Below, piece by piece: positions 5,698 to 6,379 of a DNA stretch of 6,379 nt (position 1 is its first letter; every line of letters starts with the position of its first letter). This DNA comes from Microcaldota archaeon (GTDB taxonomy: Archaea; Micrarchaeota; Micrarchaeia; Micrarchaeales; CABMGC01), in contig JAJZKH010000044.1 of the NCBI GenBank assembly GCA_021850955.1, positions 1 through 6,379 on the forward strand, written 5' to 3'. The notes below the pieces were generated by a model. The model did not search any database. It was not told where the DNA came from and saw only the letters and a list, made by a program, of their open reading frames with translations. A program made the position numbers and the translations under genes.

Positions 5698-6379
5698 CGT
5701 TCCATAATCCTTTTTAATTTATCTCCAAAATCCTCTTCTATGCCATCTAATTTTACTATTCTTATCTCTTTTTTGGAGTACTTTACTCTTATAATATCTC
5801 CAGGTCCGATCTCGCTTACTTGAATTCCATCATATCTTAAGTATCCGTTGTACTTAACTATCTCTATTTCAATAATATCATCTGAACTTACTATCATTGA
5901 GTTCTTATATGGTCCATCGGGATTTAGAAAGGTAATGCACATAACTTTGTCATCTAATATTATAGGGCCTCCTGCAGATCTGTTATATGCCGTTGAGCCT
6001 ACTTGGCTGGTTATTATGGCGCCATCTCCACTCATTACAAAAGGATATAGTGTTTTCCTCTTGCCATTTTTGATTTGATATAATTTAAAACTTATTTCTC
6101 CTAGCTTATTTATCATTGCGACTTCGTTTACTGCATAAAACTTTCTTTCTTTGTGGGATAGCTCTAATTTTTTGCCTATACTTTCTACTTTATATGCACC
6201 GTTTAGAAGTTTTTTAATTGCAAGGTCCAATTTATCAATTCCAATATCTGCATAATATCCTGTGCTGCTAGGATCATTATCTCTAATCATAAGTATTGGG
6301 CAGGAGTATTTTTTGATGGCATGGATGAATGTTCCATCTCCACCTATTGCTACACAGATCTTTCCGTTTTTTACTATCT
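5676..6379 (-). CDS. nadK: NAD kinase (ATP/polyphosphate-NAD kinase), N-terminus cut by right edge
   Basis: The reading frame continues through the right edge, giving 233 visible residues and no start codon. An internal ATG at 6290 falls after the essential motif and is not the start. The enzyme phosphorylates NAD to NADP, using ATP or polyphosphate, in the cytoplasm. Seen directly: VAIGGDGTFIHAI with the catalytic GGDGT (bases 6330-6344), FYAVNEVAMI with the NE motif (Asn and Glu at 6123-6128), and VGSTAYNRSAGGPII (GSTAY at 5985-5999), the family's signature for the NAD site. Two segments differ from the usual form. The canonical GINxGxLGFL after the first motif reads MIRDNDPSSTGYYADIG, and TPTGSTAY reads SQVGSTAY. 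The family usually has GGDGT near residue 55-75, so roughly 45-60 N-terminal residues are missing. It converges on the glycosyltransferase. Confidence 0.9.
   Translation of the reverse strand, partial: IVKNGKICVAIGGDGTFIHAIKKYSCPILMIRDNDPSSTGYYADIGIDKLDLAIKKLLNGAYKVESIGKKLELSHKERKFYAVNEVAMINKLGEISFKLYQIKNGKRKTLYPFVMSGDGAIITSQVGSTAYNRSAGGPIILDDKVMCITFLNPDGPYKNSMIVSSDDIIEIEIVKYNGYLRYDGIQVSEIGPGDIIRVKYSKKEIRIVKLDGIEEDFGDKLKRIMERKLKKIN

Noticed and set aside
5848..6078. Plus-strand open frame inside the NAD kinase gene
   Set aside because: It is a shadow of the conserved GSTAY-SAGGP coding region and has no motif of its own.
5676..6290. NAD kinase starting at the ATG at 6290
   Set aside because: The same frame stays open upstream to the window edge and encodes the essential GGDGT motif, so the true start is outside the window.
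1..6379. tRNA, rRNA, CRISPR, insertion sequences or integration sites
   Set aside because: Intergenic space is under 100 bases in every gap, and no direct repeat array, transposase or cloverleaf was found.

Overview
The window looks like part of an archaeal chromosome. It is strongly AT-rich, uses ATA (Ile) and AGA/AGG (Arg) heavily, and its gene starts are preceded by TATA-like elements at leaderless or near-leaderless spacing. One start has a textbook archaeal Shine-Dalgarno (AGGTGAT). The gene content also fits an archaeon: an archaeal-type pilus/archaellum secretion ATPase and a dolichyl-phosphate-type family 2 glycosyltransferase. The lineage cannot be fixed by reading alone. The AT-richness and gene mix would suit an ultrasmall (DPANN/ARMAN-like) or Thermoplasmatales-like archaeon, but that is a guess. 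No gap longer than about 100 bases lacks a gene, and I see no RNA genes, insertion sequences, CRISPR or attachment sites.

Layout. At 1-248 (minus) is the N-terminal end of a succinate dehydrogenase/fumarate reductase flavoprotein (sdhA). It is cut by the left edge and keeps the FAD-binding glycines and the covalent-flavin His motif. A 99-base divergent promoter region (249-347) separates it from a rightward three-gene unit: a secretion-type ATPase (348-1655), a monofunctional proline dehydrogenase (1658-2497) and an alpha/beta hydrolase (2504-3271). Gaps inside this unit are only 2 and 6 bases. A radical SAM protein (3261-4322, minus) converges on the hydrolase and overlaps its 3' end by 11 bases. 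A compact divergent promoter with a symmetric ATTATAAT core separates the radical SAM gene from a translationally coupled pair: a histidine phosphatase (phosphoglycerate mutase family, start corrected to TTG 4395) and a family 2 glycosyltransferase (4994-5668). At the right edge an NAD kinase (5676-6379, minus) converges on the glycosyltransferase and is cut at its N-terminus.

How the genes may work together. Proline dehydrogenase and the succinate dehydrogenase flavoprotein are both FAD enzymes whose families usually pass electrons to the membrane quinone pool, which suggests a respiring archaeon that can oxidise amino acids. The secretion ATPase sits in an apparent operon with the proline dehydrogenase and has no pilin or platform-protein gene beside it, so it may serve a pilus machine encoded elsewhere. 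The phosphatase and glycosyltransferase pair, with the divergent radical SAM gene, may modify a lipid or glycan; this rests on position only. I do not see a clear undescribed system. The points most worth checking are the ATPase-proline dehydrogenase operon, the radical SAM protein with a depleted SPASM-like tail, and the non-canonical NAD kinase motifs.
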